The notes: a model not told the origin generated them from the sequence alone. 8,569 nucleotides of DNA from Candidatus Colimorpha onthohippi (GCA_018064565.1 JAGHVA010000157.1:1-8569); one strand, 5' to 3'; positions 1-5,780 are shown, counted from the first letter of the stretch. Made by a program: numbers and translations.

Positions 1-10
1 TAAACAATAA

Positions 11-92
11 TAGTCAACCATAATCAGTTTTAATGTTTAACTGAGTCAACTTTATCAAGGAATATGACACACGAGTAGTCAACCTAAATCAG
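11..92. repeat. Three imperfect AGTCAAC direct repeats, ~32-33 bp apart
   Basis: The heptamer AGTCAAC occurs at 12-18, 44-50 and 77-83, so copies start 32 and 33 bases apart, about three helical turns. Copies one (11-27) and three (76-92) match over 17 bases with two mismatches, sharing TAGTCAACC and ATCAG. Copy two keeps AGTCAAC followed by a TTATCA tail. The regular spacing on one face of the helix suggests protein-binding sites such as operator repeats, but no neighbouring gene on the left is visible. Chance similarity in AT-rich DNA remains possible. Confidence 0.4.
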
Positions 93-148
93 GAAACTAC
101 AATAGCCATTTACCGAAGCATGAAGTGTTTTAAATTCAGACCAATTGT

Positions 149-175
149 ATGACACGTTGTTGTGGTTTGTGTCAT
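149..175. repeat. Inverted repeat ATGACAC/GTGTCAT
   Basis: ATGACAC (149-155) and its exact complement GTGTCAT (169-175) are separated by 13 bases. A further direct copy of ATGACAC lies at 64-70, between two AGTCAAC repeats. It could be an operator half-site pair or an RNA hairpin. Nothing in the window ties it to a gene. Confidence 0.3.
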
Positions 176-244
176 CAATAAAGGTTGAGTTCAAAGTGCT
201 GTCAAACACGGGAAAAGTAGTTTAATAAATATGTAATCGTGATA

Positions 245-252
245 CAAATGTA
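245..252 (-). promoter_or_regulatory. Candidate leftward -7 box (TACATTTG on - strand)
   Basis: Read on the - strand this is TACATTTG, an exact match to the Bacteroidetes -7 consensus TAnnTTTG. No TTG-type -33 element lies at the usual distance. If active, it would transcribe leftward through the repeats at 11-175 into a gene outside the window. Positions 1-380 contain no ORF that I can support as coding. An 8-base match with four free-choice positions can occur by chance, so confidence is low. Confidence 0.25.
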
Positions 253-352
253 GCATTTTTTTTGTTAATTTAGTCTAATTTTGGTTTTTTTTTCGTGATA
301 TTGATTTAATTATATGATATTCATGTATAATGTTGTCCCTCTGTCAGCTATA

Positions 353-378
353 TTGAGTCTATCGTTGGATTATTTTTG
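353..378 (+). promoter_or_regulatory. Candidate promoter for the 384-528 RNA
   Basis: TATTTTTG at 371-378 matches TAnnTTTG exactly. A TTG at 353-355 could act as the -33 element, but the 15-base spacer is shorter than usual. Transcription would begin near 384, which is where the foldable segment begins. Start-site position is inferred from the usual distance between the -7 box and +1. Confidence 0.4.
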
Positions 379-383
379 ACATA

Positions 384-528
384 AGCAATGCGAAGTATTT
401 CAAAATTACAAGTTGTGAGTGTATCTGCTAAAGGAGGTTGCGGTCGATAACTCGTGCTGTGTTCTTATTCTTGTCTCCAGCAGATAGTAATTCAGGTGCT
501 GTAGGTAAATATCTTTAACATGAATTGA
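384..528 (+). ncRNA. Putative structured RNA, 6S-like rod (or long leader of the DUF4271 gene)
   Basis: This non-coding segment contains a nested series of long-range complementary blocks. From outside in these are 386-389/524-527, 393-395/513-515, 396-400/507-511, 404-409/487-492 (AATTAC/GTAATT), 422-429/479-486 (TATCTGCT/AGCAGATA, perfect 8 bp), 433-436/475-478 (GGAG/CTCC), and an apical hairpin at 440-457. The 3' side of the central open region can form a small CAG-GTG-CTG hairpin (493-501). A long rod with a large central bubble and a small 3'-side hairpin is the general architecture of 6S RNA, which binds the housekeeping RNA polymerase. A TAnnTTTG box ends at 378, the right distance upstream. 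No U-run terminator is seen, so the 3' end is uncertain. It could instead be a cis-acting leader. No covariance evidence was available. Confidence 0.4.
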
Positions 529-531
529 GTA

Positions 532-568
532 TTTGTAAAGTATAACTGCAAAAAAAATAGTACCTTTG
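532..568 (+). promoter_or_regulatory. Promoter of the DUF4271-hemD-rnpA-yidD operon
   Basis: TACCTTTG at 561-568 is an exact TAnnTTTG box. TTTG at 532-535 may be the -33 element, although the 25-base spacer is slightly long. Transcription would start near 574, leaving a leader of only about 11 bases before the ATG at 585. No Shine-Dalgarno-like sequence is present, which is common in Bacteroidetes. The same octamer occurs in front of ribE on the other strand. Confidence 0.55.
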
Positions 569-584
569 CACGTCCGTGTAATGT

Positions 585-1733
585 ATGAAACAGCATCCGA
601 TTGATACATCAGTCAGCAAGTTAGCAGCACCGCAGTTGCCGCAGGTTGACCATTCTCCGTTGTCGGATTCGGTGCCCGTTCGTCATGTTCAAACAAAGGT
701 AGAGCAGAACGTTGATTCAGGTTTATCTATTCCTACCGAGGCTATTCAGAAGCCAGTTGCAGCTACGGAAACAACGACAACGGTGCAAACAGTACTACAA
801 CCTGCGCTTTATGCTGATTCGATATCACAGACTGATAGTATTGATTTGATTCATTGGAATCAATGGTATTATTACATAATTCAGCATGATGAACTAAGAA
901 CAAATGATCAACTGCTGATCAATGACTCTTCGGTGTTGTGGGCAGTGCAGGCGGATATTGATCAGTCTGAATCTGATTCGTTGGGAGCAGTGGTAGAGGA
1001 TTGTGTAGTGCCACCAGTGGTGTGGCGCGAGAGTCTTTTTACAGGGCATGAATTGCCTCGTAAGCATTACGAATTACAACCTCGTCCTCATTTCACTGTT
1101 GACTATTGGCTATTCGTGGTGTTGTTATGTTTTACTTTTGTGGTTAGTTTATTCTACAAGTATCACAGGTTGTCTGTTTATGATGTCGTCTCCGCTGCTT
1201 TTGTCGAGCGACATAGAGGACGGGTGTTGCGTGAGAACGATTTTGCATCACCAGCGGCTATCCTTCCTGTGCTGATTATGTTGTCGTTTGCTGTTGCCTT
1301 GGTGCTTTTCTTGGTATGCGAACGTTCTGCGTGGCCGATTCATATACCAGACGCATTATTGCTGCTAATGCTAATGCTGGCTACTACCGTTTTCTTTTCT
1401 TTGCGTTTGGTATTTACAATCTTGTTGGGTAGTGCTTTCAAACTTAAGGCATGTACAGAGAACTATCTGTCTGTATCCATGTTTTTTATGCTTATTGAGA
1501 CAACGCTGATTCTGCCCATCTTATTTGTTGGTTATTATTCCCCATTCACAACATTTTCAAGCATTCTTGTTTTAGCGGTATTGCCTGTCGGTTTGATGTT
1601 GTTTCGCTTGATTTATAGTTTACGGTGTGTTTTTCCAAGTCACGGCATCGCAAATGTCTATTTATTTTATTATCTTTGCATCCTCGAAATTATACCATTT
1701 TTGATATTGGTAAAGGTGTTTACTAATCTGTAA
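585..1733 (+). CDS. DUF4271 family integral membrane protein
   Basis: 382-residue membrane protein that I assign to the DUF4271 family of Bacteroidetes, whose function is unknown. Residues 1-170 are polar and Thr/Gln/Asp-rich, with no signal peptide. The linker before the membrane region has the family-like phrase FTGHELP (152-158) and a Pro-rich stretch. About six hydrophobic segments follow, near 173-191, 225-245, 254-281, 295-317, 325-347 and 355-378. The topology therefore places a long soluble N-terminal region before a six-helix membrane domain. The start at 585 lies just downstream of a good -7 box. The gene heads the operon and is followed after 30 bases by the hemD-like gene, an arrangement common in Bacteroidetes. 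A tie to envelope function or to HemD is only inferred from this neighbourhood. The family call comes from sequence look and context, not a search. Confidence 0.8.
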   Translation: MKQHPIDTSVSKLAAPQLPQVDHSPLSDSVPVRHVQTKVEQNVDSGLSIPTEAIQKPVAATETTTTVQTVLQPALYADSISQTDSIDLIHWNQWYYYIIQHDELRTNDQLLINDSSVLWAVQADIDQSESDSLGAVVEDCVVPPVVWRESLFTGHELPRKHYELQPRPHFTVDYWLFVVLLCFTFVVSLFYKYHRLSVYDVVSAAFVERHRGRVLRENDFASPAAILPVLIMLSFAVALVLFLVCERSAWPIHIPDALLLLMLMLATTVFFSLRLVFTILLGSAFKLKACTENYLSVSMFFMLIETTLILPILFVGYYSPFTTFSSILVLAVLPVGLMLFRLIYSLRCVFPSHGIANVYLFYYLCILEIIPFLILVKVFTNL

Positions 1734-1763
1734 TTTATATAGTTGGATACCAGTTATAGGTGT

Positions 1764-2714
1764 ATGAAACTGAAGAGAATATTAATTTCGCAACCTGCCC
1801 CAGCCGAGGGAGAGCAGTCTCCCTATCGTGATTTGGCGGCCAAATACAATTTAGATCTTACTTTTTTTAAGTTTTTTGAGACTGTAGGCGTTACCGCATC
1901 CGAGTTCAGAAAAACCAGAATCCACTTGCAAGATTACTCGGCTGTCATATTCAACAGCAGACTGGCAATCGACCATTTTTTTAGGTTGGCAAAAGAGTTG
2001 CGAGTTACCATCCCCGACAGCATGAAGTATTTTTGCACAACTGATGCTATCGGAAATTATCTACAGACCTACGTACAATATCGTAAGCGAAAAGTTTTTA
2101 CAGGGCAGCAGCATTTTGCGGAGTTGATAGATATCCTTTCGAAACATCGAGAGGAGTCGTTCATATTTCCCTGCTCTGATGAGAAACAAACCGAATATTT
2201 TAAATTGTTGGACAAGGGTAAGTTTAAGTACACCAAAGCCACTATGTACTATTCGAAACCTCGCGATTTGAAATCGTTCGATTTGAAATCGTTCGATTTG
2301 ATTGTGTTGTTCTCGCCTATCGGGGTTCGTGTGTTGACTCAGAGTTTTCCAGAGTTGACAAGTGAGGATGTTCGTATTGCCGCTTTGGGTACCGCTACTC
2401 ATGCTGCTTTGGCAGCGGCTGGTTTACCGCTTGCAATAGCAGCTCCAACGAAGCAATCTCCTTCAATGGCTATGGCTATTGAGAATTATATTCTGGGCAA
2501 AGAGCAAGGATCTGTAATTGTGGCAAAACCTGCATCGTTGCGTAGTGTGAGAGGTTCTTCGCGTCCTCGTGGCACAGCCTCGAACACACGGAAAGGTAAG
2601 TCACCAATTGCCGACAAAGCAAAATATAAACAATTGCAGGAAGAGCGCAAGGCACAAGCCGCTGAACGCCGGGCTAAGCGTGCTGCTACCAAAGCGAACG
2701 AAAAAAAAAGATGA
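1764..2714 (+). CDS. hemD: Uroporphyrinogen-III synthase family protein (HemD-like) with basic C-terminal tail
   Basis: 316-residue protein of the HemD fold. HemD closes hydroxymethylbilane into uroporphyrinogen III in the cytosol during tetrapyrrole synthesis. Visible family features are the ILISQP start (6-11), DYSAVIFNSRLAIDHFF (57-73), the conserved block TIPDSMKYFCTTDAIGNYL (82-100), YVQYRKRKVF (103-112), DLIVLFSPIGV (178-188) and APTKQSPSMAMAIENYI (227-243). The fold ends near residue 248. Residues 249-316 form an extra tail with 21 Lys/Arg and 5 acidic residues. A 5-residue unit (DLKSF) is duplicated at 168-177 through a 15-base DNA repeat. I chose ATG 1764; a TTG at 1743 would add seven residues unlike the family. 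The stop overlaps rnpA by ATGA. Many Bacteroidales need external heme, so enzyme activity is not certain and the protein could have another role. Confidence 0.8.
   Translation: MKLKRILISQPAPAEGEQSPYRDLAAKYNLDLTFFKFFETVGVTASEFRKTRIHLQDYSAVIFNSRLAIDHFFRLAKELRVTIPDSMKYFCTTDAIGNYLQTYVQYRKRKVFTGQQHFAELIDILSKHREESFIFPCSDEKQTEYFKLLDKGKFKYTKATMYYSKPRDLKSFDLKSFDLIVLFSPIGVRVLTQSFPELTSEDVRIAALGTATHAALAAAGLPLAIAAPTKQSPSMAMAIENYILGKEQGSVIVAKPASLRSVRGSSRPRGTASNTRKGKSPIADKAKYKQLQEERKAQAAERRAKRAATKANEKKR
2265..2300 (+). repeat. 15-bp in-frame tandem repeat inside hemD
   Basis: The unit GATTTGAAATCGTTC occurs at 2265-2279 and again, identically, at 2280-2294, followed by a partial third copy GATTTG (2295-2300). 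It encodes DLKSF-DLKSF-DL. Because the unit is 15 bases, copy changes keep the reading frame. It falls in a loop just before the DLIVLFSP strand. Perfect identity suggests a recent slippage duplication. Confidence 0.85.
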
Positions 2715-3118
2715 GTAGCTCATCGCAAGATTGTGGCTTTCCTAAAGAAGAACGTCTGTGCTCTCAAAGATTGATAGACGAACTTTTTGCTCATGGCGGA
2801 AGGCTGCTTGTGTTTCCGTATAGTGTTCGATATTGTATCTATCCTGCTGGCAAGTTGCCAAGACCTGCGCAAGTGCTTGTGGTGGCTCCTAAACGTAAGT
2901 TGCACTACGCTGTGGATCGTAATAGGGTAAAACGAATTTCTCGTGAGGCTTACCGGAGGGCAAAGTCTCCATTGGTCGGTAAACTGCAGGAACTTGGGTT
3001 TTCTATGACAATCGCATTGAGTTATGTGCACGACAAACCTTTGCCGTACGACAAGGTTTGTATCAAAATGGCTAAAGTAATAGAGCAATTAAGCATCCTT
3101 TTGGTTCCGTCCAATTGA
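2711..3118 (+). CDS. rnpA: Ribonuclease P protein component
   Basis: 135-residue basic protein subunit of RNase P, which pairs with the catalytic RnpB RNA and helps bind the 5' leader of precursor tRNAs. The RNR signature is clear at 67-82, centred on DRNRVKR, followed by EAYR. Upstream are the FPKEERL (10-16) start of the fold and the strand VLVVAPKRK (55-63), which corresponds to the usual 'hVSKKh' strand. Length is normal for Bacteroidetes, where the protein is slightly longer than the E. coli form. The ATG overlaps the hemD stop in an ATGA arrangement, so translation is probably coupled. No rpmH lies beside it; the hemD-rnpA-yidD order is the usual Bacteroidetes alternative. An A9 run sits immediately before the start (see findings). 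Confidence 0.96.
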   Translation: MSSSSQDCGFPKEERLCSQRLIDELFAHGGRLLVFPYSVRYCIYPAGKLPRPAQVLVVAPKRKLHYAVDRNRVKRISREAYRRAKSPLVGKLQELGFSMTIALSYVHDKPLPYDKVCIKMAKVIEQLSILLVPSN

Positions 3119-3128
3119 TGGTAGCTGT

Positions 3129-3389
3129 ATGATGTCGGGCGGGAATAGTTCATACAAGGGTAATGTTCTTACAAAAGCGTTGGCTGCTATCATGCTGGCG
3201 TTTATTGCATTTTATCGTACTTGCATCTCTCCGTTAACTCCGCCTGCTTGTCGGTTTACCCCAACTTGCTCACAATATGGACAAGAGGCAATACGCAAAT
3301 ATGGCCCCTTTAAGGGAGGTTGGCTGACGATTAAACGTATCTTGCGTTGTCATCCTTGGGGTGGGTCTGGATATGATCCAGTTCCGTAA
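3129..3389 (+). CDS. yidD: Membrane protein insertion efficiency factor YidD
   Basis: 86-residue YidD family protein. The family is a small, membrane-associated factor that aids insertion of inner membrane proteins through YidC. Diagnostic sequence runs from the amphipathic or hydrophobic N-terminal helix (about 14-29) through FYRTCISPLTPPACRF (28-43), PTCSQY (45-50), GPFKGGW (59-65), and RILRCHPW (70-77), to the GYDPVP end (81-86). The four family cysteines are present at 32, 41, 47 and 73. It starts at ATG 3129; a second ATG at 3132 is equally possible. The gap after rnpA is 10 bases, so it is the last gene of the operon, followed by the terminator at 3452-3495. Confidence 0.96.
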   Translation: MMSGGNSSYKGNVLTKALAAIMLAFIAFYRTCISPLTPPACRFTPTCSQYGQEAIRKYGPFKGGWLTIKRILRCHPWGGSGYDPVP

Positions 3390-3451
3390 TTGTCATTCAA
3401 ATATTGGAGTTCGCTGATTTCTTTTTGAGAATATGGCACACGCCCTAAAAC

Positions 3452-3495
3452 GATATGTCTCCATCGCATTGCAGTGGAGACATATCATTTTTTTT
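3452..3495. terminator. Strong, probably bidirectional hairpin terminator
   Basis: A perfect 12-bp inverted repeat, GATATGTCTCCA (3452-3463) and its complement (3475-3486), encloses an 11-base loop and is followed by eight T (3488-3495). This is a classic intrinsic terminator for the yidD operon. On the - strand the same stem is followed by a short T run (complement of 3447-3450), so it can also stop transcription coming from trpB. It sits between the convergent 3' ends of yidD and trpB. Confidence 0.9.
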
Positions 3496-3515
3496 GTGGT
3501 AATGGGCAGTGTTGT

Positions 3516-4835
3516 CTATTCTGGCAAAGGCAGGTTTATCATATTGCCAGATAGGTATTGGTTGTATGCCACCATGTCCACCATACCATGACCAGTTAGA
3601 TTGAAAAGCAATACCTTCGACTCTCCTTTTTCTTTGCACTCAAGTGCGCGACGGATAGTGGCTGCTATTGCATGACCGCTTTCAGGAGCAGGGATGATGC
3701 CCTCCGCACGCGCAAAAAGCGTGCAAGCATCAAATACCTCTATCTGATCCATGTCCATGGCCTCGATATAGCCATCTTTTATCAGTTGGGATACAATAAC
3801 GCCTGCGCCATGGTAACGCAACCCCCCTGCATGAATGTTGGCGGGGCGGAACTTATGACCTAATGAGTACATCGGCATAAGTGGTGTGTAGCCAGCCTCA
3901 TCGCCATAGTCATACATGAACTTCCCTTTGGTGAGTTTTGGACATGATGCAGGCTCAACTGCAATATAGCGGGTCTTGCGCCCATCGCGCAGTGTGTGTC
4001 GCATAAATGGGAATGCAATCCCCGAAAAATTGCTGCCACCACCAAAACAAGCAATAATCTCGTCGGGATATTCGCCTGCCATCTGCATCTGCAATTCGGC
4101 TTCAAGGCCTATAATCGTTTGATGAAGCGATACATGGCTCATTACAGAACCTAACGTGTATTTGCAGTTTGGAGTAGTTCGTGCCAATTCGACCGCTTCG
4201 GATATGGCTGTTCCAAGACTTCCTTGGTGATTGGGCATTGCAGTTAGTATGTCTTTGCCAGCGCGGGTTGACATGGATGGCGATGGCGTGACTTGCGCAC
4301 CAAATAGTTGCATCATGTTACGGCGGTAGGGTTTCTGTTCGTAACTAATCTTTACTTGATATACTGCTGCCTCCAACCCAAAAAGTTTGGCGGCATACGA
4401 TAGCGCGGTCCCCCACTGCCCAGCACCTGTCTCGGTGGTGACGTTGGTAACACCCTCTTGTTTGCAGTAATACGCCTGAGCCAACGCTGAATTGAGTTTG
4501 TGCGATCCGACAGGACTCACACTCTCGTTTTTGAAGTAGATATGAGCTGGTGTGTCCAAAGCCTCCTCAAGTCCGTAGGCGCGGACTAACGGTGTACTGC
4601 GGTAGTAGGTGTACATCTCGCGTACTTTTGCAGGGATTTCAATCCATGCGTCAGTTTGGTTGAATTCCTGTCGGCTACATTCTTCGCAAAAAATTGGGAA
4701 AAGATCTTCGGCTGTCATCTCTTTGCCAGTAACAGGATGTTTGAGCGCCATGGGCTTATTGCGCATGTCGGCCTGTATATTATACCACCGAGTGGGTATC
4801 TGATCCTCGGTTAGAAAAAATCTTTTTTGTCGCAT
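3516..4835 (-). CDS. trpB: TrpB2-type tryptophan synthase beta-like PLP enzyme
   Basis: 439-residue pyridoxal-phosphate enzyme of fold type II, closest to the TrpB2 branch of tryptophan synthase beta. It would join serine (or phosphoserine) with indole to give tryptophan. TrpB2 marks are YFKNESVSPVGSHKLNSA (100-117), with the PLP lysine at K113, ETGAGQWGTAL (135-145), VSYEQKPYRR-like KISYEQKPYRR (162-172), the cofactor phosphate loop GGGSNFSG (265-272), EPASCPKLTKG (294-304), HAGGLRYHG (335-343), APESGHA (383-389) and LTGHG (413-417). The longer N-terminal arm (1-75), which replaces the short TrpB1 N-terminus, also fits TrpB2. Length is normal for the family. No trpA or other trp gene is in the window, so it is a stand-alone copy. 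It may be an indole-salvage enzyme or a supplementary TrpB. The start at 4835 gives a normal family N-terminus. Confidence 0.93.
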   Translation of the reverse strand: MRQKRFFLTEDQIPTRWYNIQADMRNKPMALKHPVTGKEMTAEDLFPIFCEECSRQEFNQTDAWIEIPAKVREMYTYYRSTPLVRAYGLEEALDTPAHIYFKNESVSPVGSHKLNSALAQAYYCKQEGVTNVTTETGAGQWGTALSYAAKLFGLEAAVYQVKISYEQKPYRRNMMQLFGAQVTPSPSMSTRAGKDILTAMPNHQGSLGTAISEAVELARTTPNCKYTLGSVMSHVSLHQTIIGLEAELQMQMAGEYPDEIIACFGGGSNFSGIAFPFMRHTLRDGRKTRYIAVEPASCPKLTKGKFMYDYGDEAGYTPLMPMYSLGHKFRPANIHAGGLRYHGAGVIVSQLIKDGYIEAMDMDQIEVFDACTLFARAEGIIPAPESGHAIAATIRRALECKEKGESKVLLFNLTGHGMVDMVAYNQYLSGNMINLPLPE

Positions 4836-4888
4836 AATGTTGTTTGTTTATTAAGAATGTTTTCGATAAGCCAAGTGTATAGGGAAAC

Positions 4889-4904
4889 CATAGTTTGCAC
4901 TATG
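4889..4904 (-). promoter_or_regulatory. Small hairpin in the trpB leader
   Basis: CATAGT (4889-4894) and ACTATG (4899-4904) form a perfect 6-bp stem around a 4-base loop, about 55 bases before the trpB start. No U run follows on the - strand, so it is not a simple attenuator. It could stabilise or regulate the leader. Short stems of this size are not rare in AT-rich DNA. Confidence 0.3.
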
Positions 4905-4926
4905 CCAAGGCGAGAAAACAGCGTTG

Positions 4927-4954
4927 CAAAGTAATCAACGCCTTTTTGTGTCAA
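4927..4954 (-). promoter_or_regulatory. Candidate trpB promoter
   Basis: On the - strand, TTACTTTG (4934-4927) differs from TAnnTTTG at one base, and TTG (4954-4952) lies 17 bases upstream. The -33 part overlaps the region just after the ribE stop. The leader to the trpB ATG would be about 85 bases. If this is not a promoter, trpB may be read through from ribE, since no terminator is evident in the 122-base gap. Confidence 0.3.
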
Positions 4955-4957
4955 TGA

Positions 4958-5590
4958 TTAGTTTTGGATAATATTTTTGTTTTGTAGTCCATATATAGTT
5001 TCCATATAGCGTTCAATGTATTTGCCTAAAATATCAAATTCAATATTAACGATACTGCCAACTATAAGGTTGTGGAAATTGGTGTGTTGGTAGGTATAAG
5101 GGATAATGGCGACACTGAATCGTCCAGGAATGGAATCTACTACCGTCAGGCTGACACCGTTGACGGCTATGCTTCCTTTGCTGACGGTAACCCGTGGGTG
5201 CTCGGTGTCGTAGTCATATTTAAATGTAAAACGCCAACTGCCATCGTCGGTTGTTATGGCTGTACAGGTGGCGGTCTGATCCACATGTCCCTGAACAATA
5301 TGACCGTCCAATCTTCCATTGTTGAGCATGGCTCGCTCCACATTGACTTCGTTGCCCACACGCCATCGGCATAGGCATGTCTTCTGCATCGTTTCATTCA
5401 TGGCAGTAACGGTGTATTGCTGCCTTTCAGAATCAACGCTTACAATAGTAAGGCAGCACCCATCGTGTGCAACACTCTGATCGGGGCGTAACTCCGATGC
5501 AAAAGGGGCCGTCAGCGTAAAATGATAGTTGCTCCCCTCTTGGCGGATGGCAACTACGCTCGCAGTGGCTTCTATTATGCCTGTAAACAT
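4958..5590 (-). CDS. ribE: Riboflavin synthase, alpha chain
   Basis: 210-residue riboflavin synthase, which converts two molecules of 6,7-dimethyl-8-ribityllumazine into riboflavin and a pyrimidinedione, the last step of riboflavin synthesis; it is normally a cytosolic trimer. Two tandem lumazine-binding barrels are visible. The first opens with MFTGII (1-6) and has SVAHDGCCLT (39-48). The second follows the linker NGRLDGHIVQGHVD (91-104) and has GSIAVNGVSLTV (139-150). VERAM (84-88) and IPYTYQHTNF (163-172) also match the family. The C-terminal helix NIEFDILGKYIERY (182-195) is the trimerisation element. In the first barrel Asp43 stands where Asn is usual (HNG becomes HDG). The tail after 196 is short and variable. 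No other riboflavin gene lies in the window. E. coli calls the equivalent gene ribC or ribE. Confidence 0.96.
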   Translation of the reverse strand: MFTGIIEATASVVAIRQEGSNYHFTLTAPFASELRPDQSVAHDGCCLTIVSVDSERQQYTVTAMNETMQKTCLCRWRVGNEVNVERAMLNNGRLDGHIVQGHVDQTATCTAITTDDGSWRFTFKYDYDTEHPRVTVSKGSIAVNGVSLTVVDSIPGRFSVAIIPYTYQHTNFHNLIVGSIVNIEFDILGKYIERYMETIYGLQNKNIIQN

Positions 5591-5680
5591 AGCGTATAAG
5601 TTGAGTTATATCTAACAAAGTGTTGATAATTACCGCTGGACTGCAGGAGTTAAGCAACACTAACTGAACGAAAAATCATG

Positions 5681-5688
5681 CAAAGGTA
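5681..5688 (-). promoter_or_regulatory. ribE -7 promoter box
   Basis: Read on the - strand this is TACCTTTG, an exact TAnnTTTG match and identical to the box in front of the DUF4271 operon. A good TTG -33 element is not visible at the normal spacing. The leader to ribE would be about 85 bases. It contains a 7-bp inverted repeat (5619-5625 with 5655-5661) but none of the conserved FMN riboswitch core. Confidence 0.5.
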
Positions 5689-5743
5689 ATTATTTTTTTT
5701 GGTTCTTTAGTATCAGCGGTAGATAACAATGACGGAAAAGTTG

Positions 5744-5751
5744 TATTTTTG
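5744..5751 (+). promoter_or_regulatory. hisS -7 promoter box
   Basis: TATTTTTG is an exact TAnnTTTG match, placed back to back with the ribE box 55 bases to the left. Transcription would start near 5757, giving hisS a leader of about 105 bases. No convincing -33 element is seen. Confidence 0.5.
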
Positions 5752-5780
5752 TGCATCGCTGCAGTATGTATGATGAGTTG

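Noticed and set aside
301..331. E. coli-like promoter TTGATT / TATAAT
   Set aside because: Spacing is 19 bases and this box type is not the normal Bacteroidetes promoter; the AT-rich sequence makes chance matches likely.
384..528. SRP (4.5S) RNA or tmRNA
   Set aside because: GGTGCTGT at 496-503 recalls part of 4.5S RNA, but the GGTCAGG and GGAAGCAGC core is missing. No tRNA-like ends or tag-coding frame of tmRNA are present.
406..609. Short - strand ORF of 67 codons
   Set aside because: It runs through the RNA candidate and the operon promoter, has no recognisable protein features, and crosses into the DUF4271 start.
1743..1763. TTG start adding seven residues to the HemD-like protein
   Set aside because: The ATG at 1764 gives the family-like MKLKRILISQP start; the upstream residues MDTSYRC do not resemble it.
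5591..5680. FMN riboswitch in the ribE leader
   Set aside because: The conserved FMN core segments are not present on the - strand; only a weak 7-bp stem with a 29-base loop is seen.
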